In this document: positions 1 to 6,869 of the stretch, piece after piece | Numbering within the stretch: the stretch's first letter is position 1 | Layout of the letters: the number at the start of each line of letters is the position of its first letter | Source of the DNA: RFXV01 sp038150465 | GTDB lineage: Bacteria; Bacteroidota; Bacteroidia; Flavobacteriales; Schleiferiaceae | NCBI GenBank assembly: GCA_038150465.1 | Contig: JAYOTP010000005.1 | Span: 1 to 64,000 of the forward strand | Length of the DNA stretch: 64,000 nucleotides | Direction of reading: 5' to 3' | The notes under the pieces: model-generated | What the model was told of the DNA's origin: nothing | Databases searched by the model: none | Seen by the model: the letters and a program-made list of their open reading frames with translations, nothing else | Program-made: the position numbers and the translations under genes

Positions 1-197
1 TGACCCGGGATCAGGTCAAGGCGATCTTCAAGCCGTTTCAGCAGGTTTCAGAGGAAAAGGAGAAGAGAAGGGTGGGCACGGGCCTGGGTCTGTCCATTGT
101 GAGCCAGTTCACGCAGCTGATGTCGGGTACGGTGGATGTGGAGAGCCAGAAGGGAGAGGGAACCACTTTCACTCTGTCGTTTCCCCTTAAGACCTAA
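1..197 (+). CDS. Sensor histidine kinase, C-terminal end (partial)
   Basis: Only the last 64 codons lie in the window; the gene starts beyond the left edge, and reading begins at base 3. The visible part is the end of a HATPase_c domain: the G2 box GTGLGLSIV (ATP lid) is followed by a Gly/Ser-rich segment and GEGTTFTLSFPL, the usual last strand of the ATPase fold. This is typical of the membrane-anchored two-component kinases with HisKA plus HATPase domains. The partner regulator and the sensed signal cannot be judged from this fragment. It overlaps the end of the minus-strand gene that follows by four bases. Confidence 0.9.
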   Translation, partial: TRDQVKAIFKPFQQVSEEKEKRRVGTGLGLSIVSQFTQLMSGTVDVESQKGEGTTFTLSFPLKT

Positions 198-562
198 AGT
201 TCTTCGGTGAGCCGGTCGATGTCTCTCCGGTCCTTTTTGGTTGGTCTTCCGCTTCCTTTGTCGCGCTGCATGCTCTTCATGATCCTCAGAAATTCTTCCT
301 TCTCTCTTTCTTCAGGCGCTGTCTCGTCGGTCAGAAATAAGGGAACCTTAGCTGCAGCCATTCTACTCTTAGGGATGTCCAACACCCGGTAGCTGTACCA
401 AATCCCCAGCTTCTTAAATGAGATAAGATCCTGAGGTTTGATGCTGCGAGAGGGTTTGCAGACTTCGTCGTTGAGCAGGACCAGCTCCTTTTGGATCCAT
501 TCAGAGGCCAATGAACGGGTTTTGGCCAGGCGCACGCACCAAATGAACTTATCGATCCTCAA
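194..562 (-). CDS. hslR: S4-domain RNA-binding protein, Hsp15-like
   Basis: The first half is an S4 RNA-binding domain (LRIDKFIWCVRLAKTRSLA, then a basic loop with KPSRSIKPQDLI), and the rest is a short charged tail, 122 residues in all. Family members bind rRNA; E. coli Hsp15 rescues stalled 50S subunits that carry a nascent chain, and that role here is inferred. I place the start at a TTG (562-560) because the family begins with an M-R-I/V-D-K-F motif and because this TTG overlaps the TGA of the upstream gene as TTGA, a coupling arrangement. An ATG 14 codons upstream (604) would extend the protein inside the neighbouring gene and adds a Cys-rich stretch unlike the family. Confidence 0.85.
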   Translation of the reverse strand: MRIDKFIWCVRLAKTRSLASEWIQKELVLLNDEVCKPSRSIKPQDLISFKKLGIWYSYRVLDIPKSRMAAAKVPLFLTDETAPEEREKEEFLRIMKSMQRDKGSGRPTKKDRRDIDRLTEEL

Positions 563-1065
563 TGTGCAGGATCGATCGGGATGTCCAGAACAAGATCGGC
601 CCATGAAAGCCGCACAGAGTTGGCCTCTATGGAAAAGAGAAGTTGTTCCTGGAAGGAATCTGCCTTTTTGGGCAGAATGGTTTTGCTCAAGATGTTGTTC
701 TGATCATTGTAGCTGTAGGCACCCCATTCTTCGTATTCGGAGTTCAGGTGCAGCATCCATTGGTCACGGCCGGGTGTTGTGAACAGACCGTAGGTTCCGC
801 CCGGAACTTCCTGTCCCAGGATGCGTACCGGCTCCGAGAAGGAGATGGTGGTGTTCTCGTTGGCGCCCGTGCGCCAAACTTCATTGTAGGGAACCAATGC
901 GCCAAAGATCTCACGGCCTTTGACCGAGGGAGCCCCATAGTTGATCTCGATCTGAACAGGGCCAATGCGTCCGTCTGTCGTTTGCGCTGGGCTGGCGATC
1001 TTCTCGGAGCTGCAGCCGAAGGTCATCAGAACAAGGGCAAAAAGCAGTGTGGAAAAGTGTTTCAT
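559..1065 (-). CDS. DUF2911 lipoprotein
   Basis: 168 residues. The N-terminus is a lipoprotein signal (MKHFSTLLFALVLMTFGCSS) with the lipobox Cys at position 18, so the mature protein should be lipid-anchored in the cell envelope. The rest matches the DUF2911 pattern as I know it from Bacteroidota: an I-N-Y-x-x-P-S-V-K-G-R-x-I-F-G segment, then PYNEVWRTGANE and a beta-rich core with PGGTYGLFTTP. Function is not established. It is the first gene of a two-gene transcript with the S4 protein, whose TTG start overlaps this TGA stop. A divergent promoter region (1066-1149) lies upstream. Confidence 0.85.
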   Translation of the reverse strand: MKHFSTLLFALVLMTFGCSSEKIASPAQTTDGRIGPVQIEINYGAPSVKGREIFGALVPYNEVWRTGANENTTISFSEPVRILGQEVPGGTYGLFTTPGRDQWMLHLNSEYEEWGAYSYNDQNNILSKTILPKKADSFQEQLLFSIEANSVRLSWADLVLDIPIDPAH

Positions 1066-1110
1066 GTTTTGAAACTAATCTTCTTGATCCATTTAAGTTT
1101 AAAAAACAAA

Positions 1111-1139
1111 CAAGTTTATTAAATTAGCTTTGTCACAAA
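1111..1139 (-). promoter_or_regulatory. Predicted sigma-A promoter of the DUF2911 gene
   Basis: Read on the minus strand, TTTG (1139-1136) is followed after 17 bases by TAAACTTG (1118-1111), one mismatch from the Bacteroidota -7 consensus TAnnTTTG with a matching -33 TTTG. The leader would be about 40 bases. The element interleaves with the plus-strand promoter of the next gene. Confidence 0.5.
1125..1132 (+). promoter_or_regulatory. Predicted -7 element of the membrane protein/regulator pair
   Basis: TAGCTTTG is a perfect match to TAnnTTTG and ends 17 bases before the ATG at 1150. No good -33 TTTG is present at the expected distance. The flanks are strongly AT-rich, as expected of a divergent promoter region. 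Confidence 0.55.
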
Positions 1140-1149
1140 AGCAAACATT

Positions 1150-1740
1150 ATGGATAACAAACAACAATTAGATGTCATTCAACAGATGCTCACACGCACT
1201 CGATTCCGCATGTATGAGCAGGGGAGTATTTTCTATTTGATCTGGGGCTGGTCGGTCCTGATCGCCACCGTATTGGAGTACCTGTTGCTGCAAAGCAATG
1301 AATGGAGCGCCTATCACTGGATGACCTGGCCGGTTCTCATGCCCGCTGCGGGACTGATCAGTGCATACACAAGTCGTAAGCTGCGCAATGCTTCTGGGTA
1401 CAAGACGCTGATCGATGAGGTCATGCGCTATTCCTGGGGCGGTACACTATTGGGGATCCTCTTCTCTTTGGGGCTGAGTGCGCGCATCGGTTGGGTGGAC
1501 AGCTACATTCTGATCATTTTGTTCTATGCTTTGGGCACCGCGGTCTCCGGCTTGATCTTGCAAGTCAGAGAGCTCGTCTTTGGCGGTGTATTCTCCATTC
1601 TGCTCGTTTTGGGCATTCTCTTGCTCCAAAGTGACCAAGTGGATTTTGAAGCCATGCTCATCGCTATGGCCGTGAGTATCGTGGGTACCTATCTCGTCCC
1701 TGCCTACATTTTGCGAATGAAAAAGACTTCCGATGTTTAA
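1150..1740 (+). CDS. Multi-pass membrane protein paired with a winged-helix regulator
   Basis: 196 residues with a soluble N-terminus of about 27 residues and five or six hydrophobic helices (for example FYLIWGWSVLIATVLEYLLL, then segments near residues 57-75, 95-110, 118-135, 140-155 and 165-180), ending in a short basic tail. I do not recognise a named family. In Bacteroidota such proteins often sit directly before a small winged-helix protein, as here: the next gene starts eight bases before this stop. The pairing suggests that the regulator controls, or is controlled through, the membrane protein; this is inference. Confidence 0.75.
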   Translation: MDNKQQLDVIQQMLTRTRFRMYEQGSIFYLIWGWSVLIATVLEYLLLQSNEWSAYHWMTWPVLMPAAGLISAYTSRKLRNASGYKTLIDEVMRYSWGGTLLGILFSLGLSARIGWVDSYILIILFYALGTAVSGLILQVRELVFGGVFSILLVLGILLLQSDQVDFEAMLIAMAVSIVGTYLVPAYILRMKKTSDV

Positions 1741-2035
1741 GCCATTGGATGCCCTTCTCCAGAATCAGATCCGTTTGCAGATCATGAGTCTGTTGATGGG
1801 TGTTGAGACTGCTGACTTCAATTTCCTTCTTGAAGAGACCCAGGCGAGCCGGGGCAATCTAAGCGTACAGATCACAAAGCTCAAGGAAGAGGGCTACATC
1901 AAGGTGGAGAAGGGTTACAAGGGCAACTACCCCAGCACCCACTGCGCGCTGACGCGAAAGGGGCGAACAGCCTTTGTTGCGCATTTTGAAGCGCTCAAGA
2001 GTTATTGGGAGGATGGGTCCGGAACAGGCGCTTAG
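1733..2035 (+). CDS. Winged-helix transcriptional regulator (MarR/HTH_34-like)
   Basis: 100 residues forming a single winged-helix domain: helices N-Q-I-R-L-Q-I-M-S-L-L-M and F-N-F-L-L-E-E-T, a recognition helix SRGNLSVQITKLKEEGYI, and a wing with VEKGYKGNYPSTHCALTRKG. This layout is that of the small HTH_34 DNA-binding proteins, which repress nearby genes or their own operon. The start overlaps the preceding membrane protein by eight bases, so the two are very likely co-translated. Its end overlaps the stop of sucB on the other strand by four bases. The DNA target is unknown. Confidence 0.85.
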   Translation: MFKPLDALLQNQIRLQIMSLLMGVETADFNFLLEETQASRGNLSVQITKLKEEGYIKVEKGYKGNYPSTHCALTRKGRTAFVAHFEALKSYWEDGSGTGA

Positions 2036-3246
2036 AGCTCCAGCGCCTTGATCACTTCGTTGTCCATCAGGTGCTCCTGGGGATTTTCAAGGGCCTCTTT
2101 GACCGCCACCAGGAAGCCGACACTTTCTCTGCCATCGATGATGCGGTGGTCGTATGAAAGAGCCACATACATCATTGGGCGCACCACGATCTCTCCATCC
2201 ACCACAACGGCGCGCTCAACGATGTTGTGCATGCCGAGGATGGCACTCTGAGGTGGGTTGATGATCGGGGTGGAGAGCATGCTGCCAAAAACGCCTCCAT
2301 TGGTGATGGTAAAAGTTCCTCCGGTCATTTCGTCCAGGGTGATCTCTCCCTCACGGACGCGGATCGCCAGTCTTTTGATCTCCTGCTCCACACCCGCAAA
2401 ACCCAGACCTTCTGCATTCCGGATCACCGGGACCATCAGACCTTTTGGTCCGCTGACAGCAATGGAGATGTCGCAATACCCGAATTCGATCATGTCGTTG
2501 CCGTCGATCATGGAATTCACACCGGGGTACATCTGCAGGGCCCGAACACAGGCCTTGGTGAAGAAGGACATGAATCCGAGGCCCACTTCGTGTTTTTCCT
2601 TGAAGGCTTCTTTGTGCTGCTTGCGCAGATCGAAGATCGGTTTCATATCCACCTCGTTGAAGGTGGTGAGCATGGCCGTTTCGTTCTTTACAGAGACCAG
2701 CCTCTTGGAAAGACTTCTTCTCAGGCTGCTCATGCGCTTGCGTTCGCTCGGACGATCCGCATCACTGGGAGCACTTCCCATGCTCGCCACGGCTTGTACG
2801 ACATCTTCTTTGGTCACCCGTCCGTCTCGGCCACTGCCTTTGGATACAGAAGCCCCCGTTTCGGCCATCATCTTCCGGGCAGCTGGAGAGGCCGTACCCG
2901 TGGCGTATGTCGCAGCACCTGCTGCATCGACCTGGGCCGAAGGAGCTGGGGAAACAGCTTCCGTGGATCTTGCTTCTTCCTTGCTTTCAGATCCGCCCTC
3001 AGGGGCTTCAGCGTCGGTATCGATGATGCAGACCACCTGACCTACAGCAACAACATCGCCTTCCTCGGCGATCAGTTCGATCACTCCGCTCTCCTCAGCG
3101 GGCAGTGCAAGTGTGGCTTTATCGGAATCCACTTCCGCGATCTCCTGATCCTTTTCCACGTATTCTCCGTCTGAAACGAGCCAGGTCGCGATCTCCACTT
3201 CTGATATCGACTCGCCCGGCGAGGGCACTTTCATTTCGAGCTTCAT
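2032..3246 (-). CDS. sucB: 2-oxoglutarate dehydrogenase E2, dihydrolipoyl succinyltransferase
   Basis: 404 residues. Order of domains: lipoyl domain (1-76) with the lipoyl lysine at K43 in EVDSDKATLALP; an acidic, Ala/Pro-rich linker (77-117); a peripheral E1/E3-binding domain (about 118-155, SPAARKMMAETG and GRVTKEDV); and the catalytic acyltransferase domain to the end, with the signature SYDHRIIDGRE carrying the catalytic His. It transfers succinyl groups to CoA in the citric acid cycle complex. It is the second gene of a sucA-sucB operon, six bases after the sucA stop. No E3 or succinyl-CoA synthetase gene is in the window. Confidence 0.97.
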   Translation of the reverse strand: MKLEMKVPSPGESISEVEIATWLVSDGEYVEKDQEIAEVDSDKATLALPAEESGVIELIAEEGDVVAVGQVVCIIDTDAEAPEGGSESKEEARSTEAVSPAPSAQVDAAGAATYATGTASPAARKMMAETGASVSKGSGRDGRVTKEDVVQAVASMGSAPSDADRPSERKRMSSLRRSLSKRLVSVKNETAMLTTFNEVDMKPIFDLRKQHKEAFKEKHEVGLGFMSFFTKACVRALQMYPGVNSMIDGNDMIEFGYCDISIAVSGPKGLMVPVIRNAEGLGFAGVEQEIKRLAIRVREGEITLDEMTGGTFTITNGGVFGSMLSTPIINPPQSAILGMHNIVERAVVVDGEIVVRPMMYVALSYDHRIIDGRESVGFLVAVKEALENPQEHLMDNEVIKALEL

Positions 3247-3252
3247 AAGACG

Positions 3253-5985
3253 CTAAATTTCAAAGGTTTCGTTGATCAGGTTCTTCTGGATGGCCAATGC
3301 GGCCTGATGCGAGCCCGAAGCGGGTGAGGCACTTTCCGGTGCAGAGACTTCGAGCCAGTCCACATCGCGTACTGTGAGTAGGATGTGCGCCCGCGCACCC
3401 ATATTGGCGGGTTCCTCCTGACTCCAGACGGTCTTTTTGGCTTTTGGATAGCGCGCAAGGATCTCTCTGAACTGCCGCTCAGGGAAGGGGTAGAGTTGCT
3501 CGATCCGGATCAGTGCGACATCATTGGTTTTCAATTCCTCTCGCTTGGCCAACAGTTCGTAGTAAAGCTTACCCGAACAAAAGACCAGCTTACGCACTTC
3601 TTGCGGGTCGGCCATTGGGTCATCCAATATCTCGCGGAAACGACCCACAGACAGATCCTTCAATGGCGAAACGCAGCGCGGATGACGAAGCAGACTCTTT
3701 GGGGTCATCACCACCAGTGGCTTTCGGAAGCTCCTGTGCATCTGACGCCTCAAAAGGTGGAAGAAATTGGCGGGCGTGGTCGCATTGACCACCTGCATAT
3801 TGTCTTGGGCACAGAGCTGTAAGAAGCGTTCAAGTCGGGCACTTGAATGTTCTGCCCCCTGTCCTTCATAGCCGTGGGGAAGAAAGAGCACCAGTCCATT
3901 CTGAATGCGCCATTTGTCTTCGGCTGCTGCCAAAAATTGATCGATGATGATCTGTGCGCCGTTCACGAAGTCCCCGAATTGTGCCTCCCAAATAGTGAGC
4001 GTGTCCGGGCTCGCCATGGCATAGCCGTAGTCGAAGGCCATAACGCCATACTCTGAGAGATGGCTGTTGTAGATCGCCATGCGGCCCTGGTTCTCCTGCA
4101 TGCCATTGAGCAGCATGAATTCTTCCTCGGAGTCCTCCACTTTGATCACTGCATGTCGGTGGCTGAAGGTTCCCCGTTCGCAGTCTTCTCCGCTCATCCG
4201 CACATTGAAACCGTCCAGCAGAAGACTGCCGTAGGCCATGAGCTCGGCCATTCCCCAATCCAGTGCATCCGTCTCTTCGACCATTTTTTTTCGGTCTCTG
4301 AGCAGTCGTTGGATCTTGTTGAAGAACTTCTTTCCCTCGGGAAGTGTGGTCAGCCGGTCAGCGATGAACTGGAGCTTTTTCTCATCGAAAGAGCTGTCAG
4401 GAGACTCCTCGAGATCAACACTTTTGGCTGGACGCAAATGCTGGTGTTGCTCTTCGAGGAAAGGCGTGACCACGTTGCGATCGATCTCCTTGGACTCGTC
4501 GTAGCGGTCTTGCAGCGCGGCTTTGAACTCGCTCTCCAGCTCCTTTACAATATTGGGCCCGACCACACCTTCCTGCTTGAGTTTCTCGGCATACAGGGTT
4601 CTGGGATTCGGGTGCTTGGCGATGGCCTTATAGAGCAGCGGTTGTGTGAAACGGGGCTCATCTCCTTCGTTGTGACCGTATTTGCGGTAGCAGAGCAGAT
4701 CGATGAACACATTCCGGTTGTAGCGCTGTCGGTATTCGGCCGCAAAGAGCACGGCGTGGATCACCGATTCCACATCGTCTCCATTCACATGCAGAACAGG
4801 TGCAAGCACCACTTTGGCGATGTCCGTGCAATAGGTGGAGGAACGCGCATCGAGGTAGTTCGTGGTGAATCCGACCTGATTATTGATCACGACATGTATG
4901 GTGCCTCCGGTCTTGTATCCGTCCAGTGTTTCCATCTGCACCACCTCATATACCACGCCCTGGCCGGCGATCGCCGCATCTCCATGCACAAGGATGGGCA
5001 GCACCTTTCCGGCCTTTGAGTCATACTCGGTATTGATCCGGGCACGGCTGATGCCTTCCACCACGCCGTCCACGGCCTCCAGGTGTGAGGGATTGGGGCT
5101 GAGGTTGAGCCGGATACTTTTTCCATTGGGCAATGTTCGTTCGGTGGAGTAGCCCATGTGGTACTTCACGTCCCCGTCGAAGCCTTCTTCTTCCTCAAAT
5201 TCCTTTCCTTCGAACTCACTGAAGATCTCCTTTGGGCTCTTGCCAAAGATGTTGCTCAGAACGTTCAGCCGGCCGCGGTGCGCCATACCCATCACCACTT
5301 CCTGAACGCCCAGGTCACTCGCCCGCTCGATCAGAATGTCCAGGGCAGGGATGAGGCTTTCGGCACCTTCTACGGAAAAGCGCTTCTGCCCGACGAATTT
5401 GGTATTGAGAAAACTCTCGAATGAGACCGCTTCATTCAGTTTGCTGAGGATGCGTTTTTTCTGTTCAGCGGTGAAGTTGGGGTGATTGTCGTTCTGGTGG
5501 ATCTTGGAAATGATCCATTGCACGACCTCACGATCCCGGATGTAAACGAATTCAATGCCAATGCTCTGACAATAGACGCGTTGTAGGTGTGCCTCTATTT
5601 CCCGCAGGCTGGCCGGGGCCTTAAGCCCCACTTCTTTGGCCGCCATGAATGGTCGGTCGAGGTCCTCTACACTCAGCCCGTAGTGCCGGATCTCCAGGGA
5701 AGGCGTGTACTGGCGTCTGCTTCGGACCGGGTTCGTCTGCGTGAAGAGATGTCCTCTCTTGCGGTAGTCATTGATCAGATCGATGACCAGAAATTCTTTT
5801 CGGATCTCCTCAGGGACTTCCTGTTCGCCTTCGCCGAAGACCTCGCCCTCTTCCAGCGCAAAATCATATCCCTGAAAAAAGGCCCGCCAACTGGGCTCGA
5901 CCTCGTCGGGCTTTTTCAAATACAATTGATAGAGCTCCTCAATAAAGCCGATGTGGGAACTTCCGAGAAAAGAGAAACGATGCAT
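3253..5985 (-). CDS. sucA: 2-oxoglutarate dehydrogenase E1
   Basis: 910 residues, thiamine diphosphate-dependent decarboxylase of the 2-oxoglutarate dehydrogenase complex. Visible signatures are the N-terminal EPSWRAFFQGYDF segment typical of the family, GMAHRGRLNVLSNIFGK, the HGDAAIAGQG segment, the thiamine-binding INNQVGFTT region and the C-terminal transketolase-like half. I choose the ATG at 5985 (MHRFSFLGSSHIGF) because the family begins there; an upstream ATG at 6069 would add 28 unrelated residues and leave only 18 bases before the divergent gene. With 5985 as the start the shared upstream region is 102 bases and holds recognisable -7 elements for both directions. Confidence 0.97.
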   Translation of the reverse strand: MHRFSFLGSSHIGFIEELYQLYLKKPDEVEPSWRAFFQGYDFALEEGEVFGEGEQEVPEEIRKEFLVIDLINDYRKRGHLFTQTNPVRSRRQYTPSLEIRHYGLSVEDLDRPFMAAKEVGLKAPASLREIEAHLQRVYCQSIGIEFVYIRDREVVQWIISKIHQNDNHPNFTAEQKKRILSKLNEAVSFESFLNTKFVGQKRFSVEGAESLIPALDILIERASDLGVQEVVMGMAHRGRLNVLSNIFGKSPKEIFSEFEGKEFEEEEGFDGDVKYHMGYSTERTLPNGKSIRLNLSPNPSHLEAVDGVVEGISRARINTEYDSKAGKVLPILVHGDAAIAGQGVVYEVVQMETLDGYKTGGTIHVVINNQVGFTTNYLDARSSTYCTDIAKVVLAPVLHVNGDDVESVIHAVLFAAEYRQRYNRNVFIDLLCYRKYGHNEGDEPRFTQPLLYKAIAKHPNPRTLYAEKLKQEGVVGPNIVKELESEFKAALQDRYDESKEIDRNVVTPFLEEQHQHLRPAKSVDLEESPDSSFDEKKLQFIADRLTTLPEGKKFFNKIQRLLRDRKKMVEETDALDWGMAELMAYGSLLLDGFNVRMSGEDCERGTFSHRHAVIKVEDSEEEFMLLNGMQENQGRMAIYNSHLSEYGVMAFDYGYAMASPDTLTIWEAQFGDFVNGAQIIIDQFLAAAEDKWRIQNGLVLFLPHGYEGQGAEHSSARLERFLQLCAQDNMQVVNATTPANFFHLLRRQMHRSFRKPLVVMTPKSLLRHPRCVSPLKDLSVGRFREILDDPMADPQEVRKLVFCSGKLYYELLAKREELKTNDVALIRIEQLYPFPERQFREILARYPKAKKTVWSQEEPANMGARAHILLTVRDVDWLEVSAPESASPASGSHQAALAIQKNLINETFEI

Positions 5986-6018
5986 CCTGGGTCGGGGAAT
6001 TGCCTTCTTTTGTTCGTC

Positions 6019-6026
6019 CGAAAGTA
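6019..6026 (-). promoter_or_regulatory. Candidate -7 element of sucAB
   Basis: Read on the minus strand this is TACTTTCG, one mismatch from TAnnTTTG, 33 bases before the sucA ATG at 5985. No clear -33 element is seen. It supports the shorter sucA start, since it would lie inside the gene if the start at 6069 were used. Confidence 0.35.
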
Positions 6027-6073
6027 CAACTTTTGACCCTGTTCTCGGGCGCTTTACGGCGGGGCTCAATGCC

Positions 6074-6081
6074 TATATTTG
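6074..6081 (+). promoter_or_regulatory. Predicted -7 element immediately before the secreted barrel gene
   Basis: TATATTTG matches TAnnTTTG perfectly and a TTTA at 6053-6056 sits 17 bases upstream as a weak -33. Only six bases separate it from the ATG at 6088, so the transcript would start at or near the initiation codon. A TTG at 6079 lies inside the element and is therefore unlikely to be the start. Confidence 0.55.
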
Positions 6082-6087
6082 GGCTGC

Positions 6088-6810
6088 ATGCCGACCACCC
6101 ATAAGACCATTTTCAACGCCCTGCTTGTGCTGGCTTTTTTTTGTGTGCTGCCCCTGAGCGGGCAGGTGCAGGACCGCTTTGAACGAAAGAAAAAGCCTGT
6201 GGCAGAAGACCCGCAAGTGCAGGTGGCGACGGATCCGGTGTCGACTGCGGACGAGGCATCATCGGACAGAAGGGAGACGCAGGATCGTAAGAATAAGACC
6301 GGGAAGGGCGGCAAGCCCGATTCAGATGGCGGGTTTTCCTGGGACAAGCTTCGATGGGGAGGTGCTTTTGGTGCATCCTTCGGAAATTTCACCTATGTCA
6401 TGCTGAATCCTCGGGTGGCCTACCACTTGGATGAGCAGTGGACCTTAGGTCTCGGCCTGACCTATATCTACTCCAAGGACGATCGAACCTACACGCGCAG
6501 CATCAACAAAGGAGCAGCTCTGGAACAAAGTGTTTTTGGGGTCAATCCCTTTGCGAACTACGAGCTCTTTTCCGGCCTGGGCATCGGAACGGAATTCGAT
6601 CTGGTCCGGGCCGACATCATCCTGAGCAATCCCTACAATACAGGGTCCACTCCTTTTGTGATCGAGCGGGACTGGGTGCCGCACTGGTTCGTTGGAGCGA
6701 CCTATTATCCAAGGGATCAAGGAGTGTTCGCAGGTATTTATTACAACCTATTGGACGACGGTCGTTCGTTCTACTCCAATCCGGAGATCCGCTTTGGATT
6801 CTTTTTCTGA
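6088..6810 (+). CDS. Secreted outer-membrane barrel protein, function unknown
   Basis: 240 residues. A signal peptide (about residues 1-26, hydrophobic core ALLVLAFFCVLPLSG, cleavage near SGQ-VQ) is followed by about 60 charged, low-complexity residues rich in K, D, E and S, and then by alternating beta strands with aromatic residues such as WTLGLGLTYIYS, ending in RFGFFF. A terminal Phe is typical of outer-membrane barrels. Roughly eight strands would fit an OmpA/OmpX-size barrel. I cannot assign a ligand or role. The ATG at 6088 is preferred to the TTG at 6079, which falls inside the predicted promoter. Confidence 0.75.
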   Translation: MPTTHKTIFNALLVLAFFCVLPLSGQVQDRFERKKKPVAEDPQVQVATDPVSTADEASSDRRETQDRKNKTGKGGKPDSDGGFSWDKLRWGGAFGASFGNFTYVMLNPRVAYHLDEQWTLGLGLTYIYSKDDRTYTRSINKGAALEQSVFGVNPFANYELFSGLGIGTEFDLVRADIILSNPYNTGSTPFVIERDWVPHWFVGATYYPRDQGVFAGIYYNLLDDGRSFYSNPEIRFGFFF

Positions 6811-6869
6811 GCGCTTCTCCTTTCGGAAATAAGCGTCTGCATCTAATGAAGTAAAGCTGCGGCTCCGCT

